Positions 62,912 to 64,000 of a stretch of DNA of 64,000 nt are shown here, piece after piece. Both the position numbers and the translations under genes were made by a program. The notes under the pieces were generated by a model. It saw nothing but the letters and a program-made list of their open reading frames with translations, made no database searches and had not been told where the DNA came from. Each line of letters starts with the position of its first letter. Position 1 is the stretch's first letter. This DNA comes from an uncultured Hungatella sp. (GTDB lineage Bacteria > Bacillota > Clostridia > Lachnospirales > Lachnospiraceae), in assembly GCA_910586845.1 (NCBI GenBank), contig CAJUJV010000005.1, positions 1 through 64,000 of the forward strand, written 5' to 3'.

Positions 62912-64000
62912 GAATCAGAAGATCTATCCGCTGCCTGACGGCGGGGATCCTGGCAGCTCTGTATCTTGCAGGCTGTGCGGGGAAGGCGGGCAGCGTATCG
63001 GAAACAGTGCCGGAGACCACGGCGGCACAGACAGAAACTGCGGCAAAGGCCAGCGAGGCGGAAGAGACCACGGCCCTGCAGCAGGAAACCGTACAGGAGA
63101 CCTCTGCTGCCGGGACAGGCCAGACACAGGCGGCAGATGGCACGGATTCCGACGTCGACCGCTATGAAGAACTCCTGGACCACAGCGGCGATGAGGGGAA
63201 ACTGGTTGTCTATTTCCTGGATCTCCAGGTGGAGGGTGCCCCGGAAGAGGTATCGGGGGATTCCAGCATCCTGATTTCTCCTGACGGAAAGGTGATGCTT
63301 CTCGATGCAGGCCACACGGATTCCTCGGACATCGTGGTAAAGGTTCTCAAAGACATGGGAATTGAGAAGATCGACTACCTGGTAGCTTCTCATCCTCATA
63401 TCGACCACATCGGAGGAGTACCGGCGGTGATGACTGAGTTCCCTGTGGAAACCGCTTACCGGTCTTATGTGGAATATACCACTCAGACCTATCAGAATTA
63501 CGTCAATGTTTTAAAAGAGAAAGGCACTGAGGTCGTGTTCCTGAAGACAGGAGATACCTTCTCCTTTGGGGATCAGGTTCAGGTGGAGGTGTTAGGACCC
63601 GATGAGGAGATCGTCTATCCCGACGGATTTCCGGATAACAGCACCCAGTTCCTCAACAACAATTCGCTTCTTTTAAAGTTTACATATGGCGGGAGTACGG
63701 CTTTGTTCGGCGGGGATCTGTACGTATCCCAGGAGAGAGATTATATCGATCAATATGGAGACGCTCTGAAAGCAGATCTTGCCAAGGCCAATCATCACGG
63801 TAAGAATACATCGAACCTGAAGAAATGGATCAAGACCGTCAGTCCTCAGGTGGTGGTGGCCATGGGCGATGTTATGGGCAGCATGGATGTATATAATAAT
63901 TATGTGAAAGAAGGGGCTGAATTCCACCTTACTCTGTATGACGGGATCGTCAAGGTGGTCCTGGATGATCAGGGCGGCTGTGAGGCCGTGGATCAGCATG
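62908..64000 (+). CDS. ComEC-like metallo-beta-lactamase-fold lipoprotein, 3' end outside window
   Basis: At least 364 residues with no stop before the window end. The signal peptide ends in LYLAGC (Cys23), followed by a Thr/Glu/Ala-rich linker to about residue 88. The domain then reads KLVVYFLDLQVEG, DSSILISPDGKVMLLDAGH and the metal motif SHPHIDHIGG, with later NNNSLLLKFTYGG, LFGGDL and KANHHGKNTS, as in the beta-lactamase-fold domain of ComEC and related secreted hydrolases. It would be an extracellular nuclease- or phosphodiesterase-like enzyme. Overlap with the GDPD stop implies coupled translation, which is consistent with action on an extracellular phosphodiester, but that link is inference. 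Confidence 0.88.
   Translation, partial: MRIRRSIRCLTAGILAALYLAGCAGKAGSVSETVPETTAAQTETAAKASEAEETTALQQETVQETSAAGTGQTQAADGTDSDVDRYEELLDHSGDEGKLVVYFLDLQVEGAPEEVSGDSSILISPDGKVMLLDAGHTDSSDIVVKVLKDMGIEKIDYLVASHPHIDHIGGVPAVMTEFPVETAYRSYVEYTTQTYQNYVNVLKEKGTEVVFLKTGDTFSFGDQVQVEVLGPDEEIVYPDGFPDNSTQFLNNNSLLLKFTYGGSTALFGGDLYVSQERDYIDQYGDALKADLAKANHHGKNTSNLKKWIKTVSPQVVVAMGDVMGSMDVYNNYVKEGAEFHLTLYDGIVKVVLDDQGGCEAVDQH

Noticed and set aside
1..64000. Mobile elements, prophage or attachment sites
   Set aside because: No transposase, integrase, recombinase or terminal inverted repeats were seen; the surface operon could still be an old insertion but has no visible ends.

Overview
This 64 kb window is chromosomal DNA from an anaerobic, moderately GC-rich Clostridia member, most likely Lachnospiraceae. 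That placement is an inference from gene content: a SAM-I riboswitch in front of metK, a type III glutamine synthetase, class II aldolase, a YesL/DUF624 protein, DUF3810 and DUF6273 proteins, large SpaA/Cna-B surface proteins and an NAD/FAD-type anaerobic glycerol-3-phosphate oxidation operon. Genes are densely packed, mostly on the + strand, with clear Shine-Dalgarno sites and many intrinsic terminators. I saw no tRNA, rRNA, CRISPR array, prophage or transposase.

Layout. 0-9 kb is housekeeping: SAM-I riboswitch (cut by the window edge), metK, pepD, an AEC-family transporter, lepB (minus), a DUF3810 zinc-metalloprotease-like protein, glgB and an MscS channel. 9.2-28.2 kb is a surface-protein operon: a cell-wall-binding/DUF6273 protein, a GLUG/Ig-like/cell-wall-binding protein and a 4268-residue SpaA/Cna-B adhesin. 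The adhesin has an LPETG sorting signal about 350 residues before its end, followed by what looks like a second membrane protein. malQ follows, so this operon lies between two glycogen/glucan genes. 29.8-31.2 kb holds an unknown membrane-anchored protein and a small RelA/SpoT-type HD hydrolase.

31.4-39 kb is the first transport locus. A LacI regulator fused to an ABC solute-binding domain is divergent from an ABC importer operon (lipoprotein, ATPase, fused double permease) that ends in a frameshifted glycerophosphodiester phosphodiesterase (GDPD). 39-44 kb holds thrC, fba and glnA type III. 44-49 kb holds luxS and a Fic protein (both minus), a HipA-like remnant and a P-type Ca2+-type ATPase. 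49-56 kb is glycerol metabolism: glpK, an MgtC/SapB protein with an attenuator-like leader, two FAD oxidoreductases resembling GlpA/GlpB, a DUF1667 protein and a HAD phosphatase. 56-64 kb holds an unknown membrane protein, yesL, a LacI regulator and a divergent Ugp-like operon (binding lipoprotein, two permeases, GDPD) ending in a ComEC-like metallo-beta-lactamase-fold lipoprotein that runs off the window.

How they fit together (inference). Two independently regulated ABC importers each carry a GDPD, and glpK plus the GlpA/GlpB/DUF1667 set lie between them. Together they could take up glycerophosphodiesters or glycerol-3-phosphate released from phospholipids, cleave them and oxidise the product to dihydroxyacetone phosphate, which feeds aldolase (fba) and glycogen (glgB, malQ).

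The observations most worth checking are: (1) a structured element present in three intergenic copies (31.3, 35.3 and 41.7 kb), with compensating stems and a conserved AAGGAA-containing loop, each copy close downstream of an intrinsic terminator; (2) the internal LPETG and in-frame fusion at an A7 tract in the giant adhesin; (3) the LacI-solute-binding fusion and its operator-like sites; (4) the hairpin-terminator leader of mgtC.
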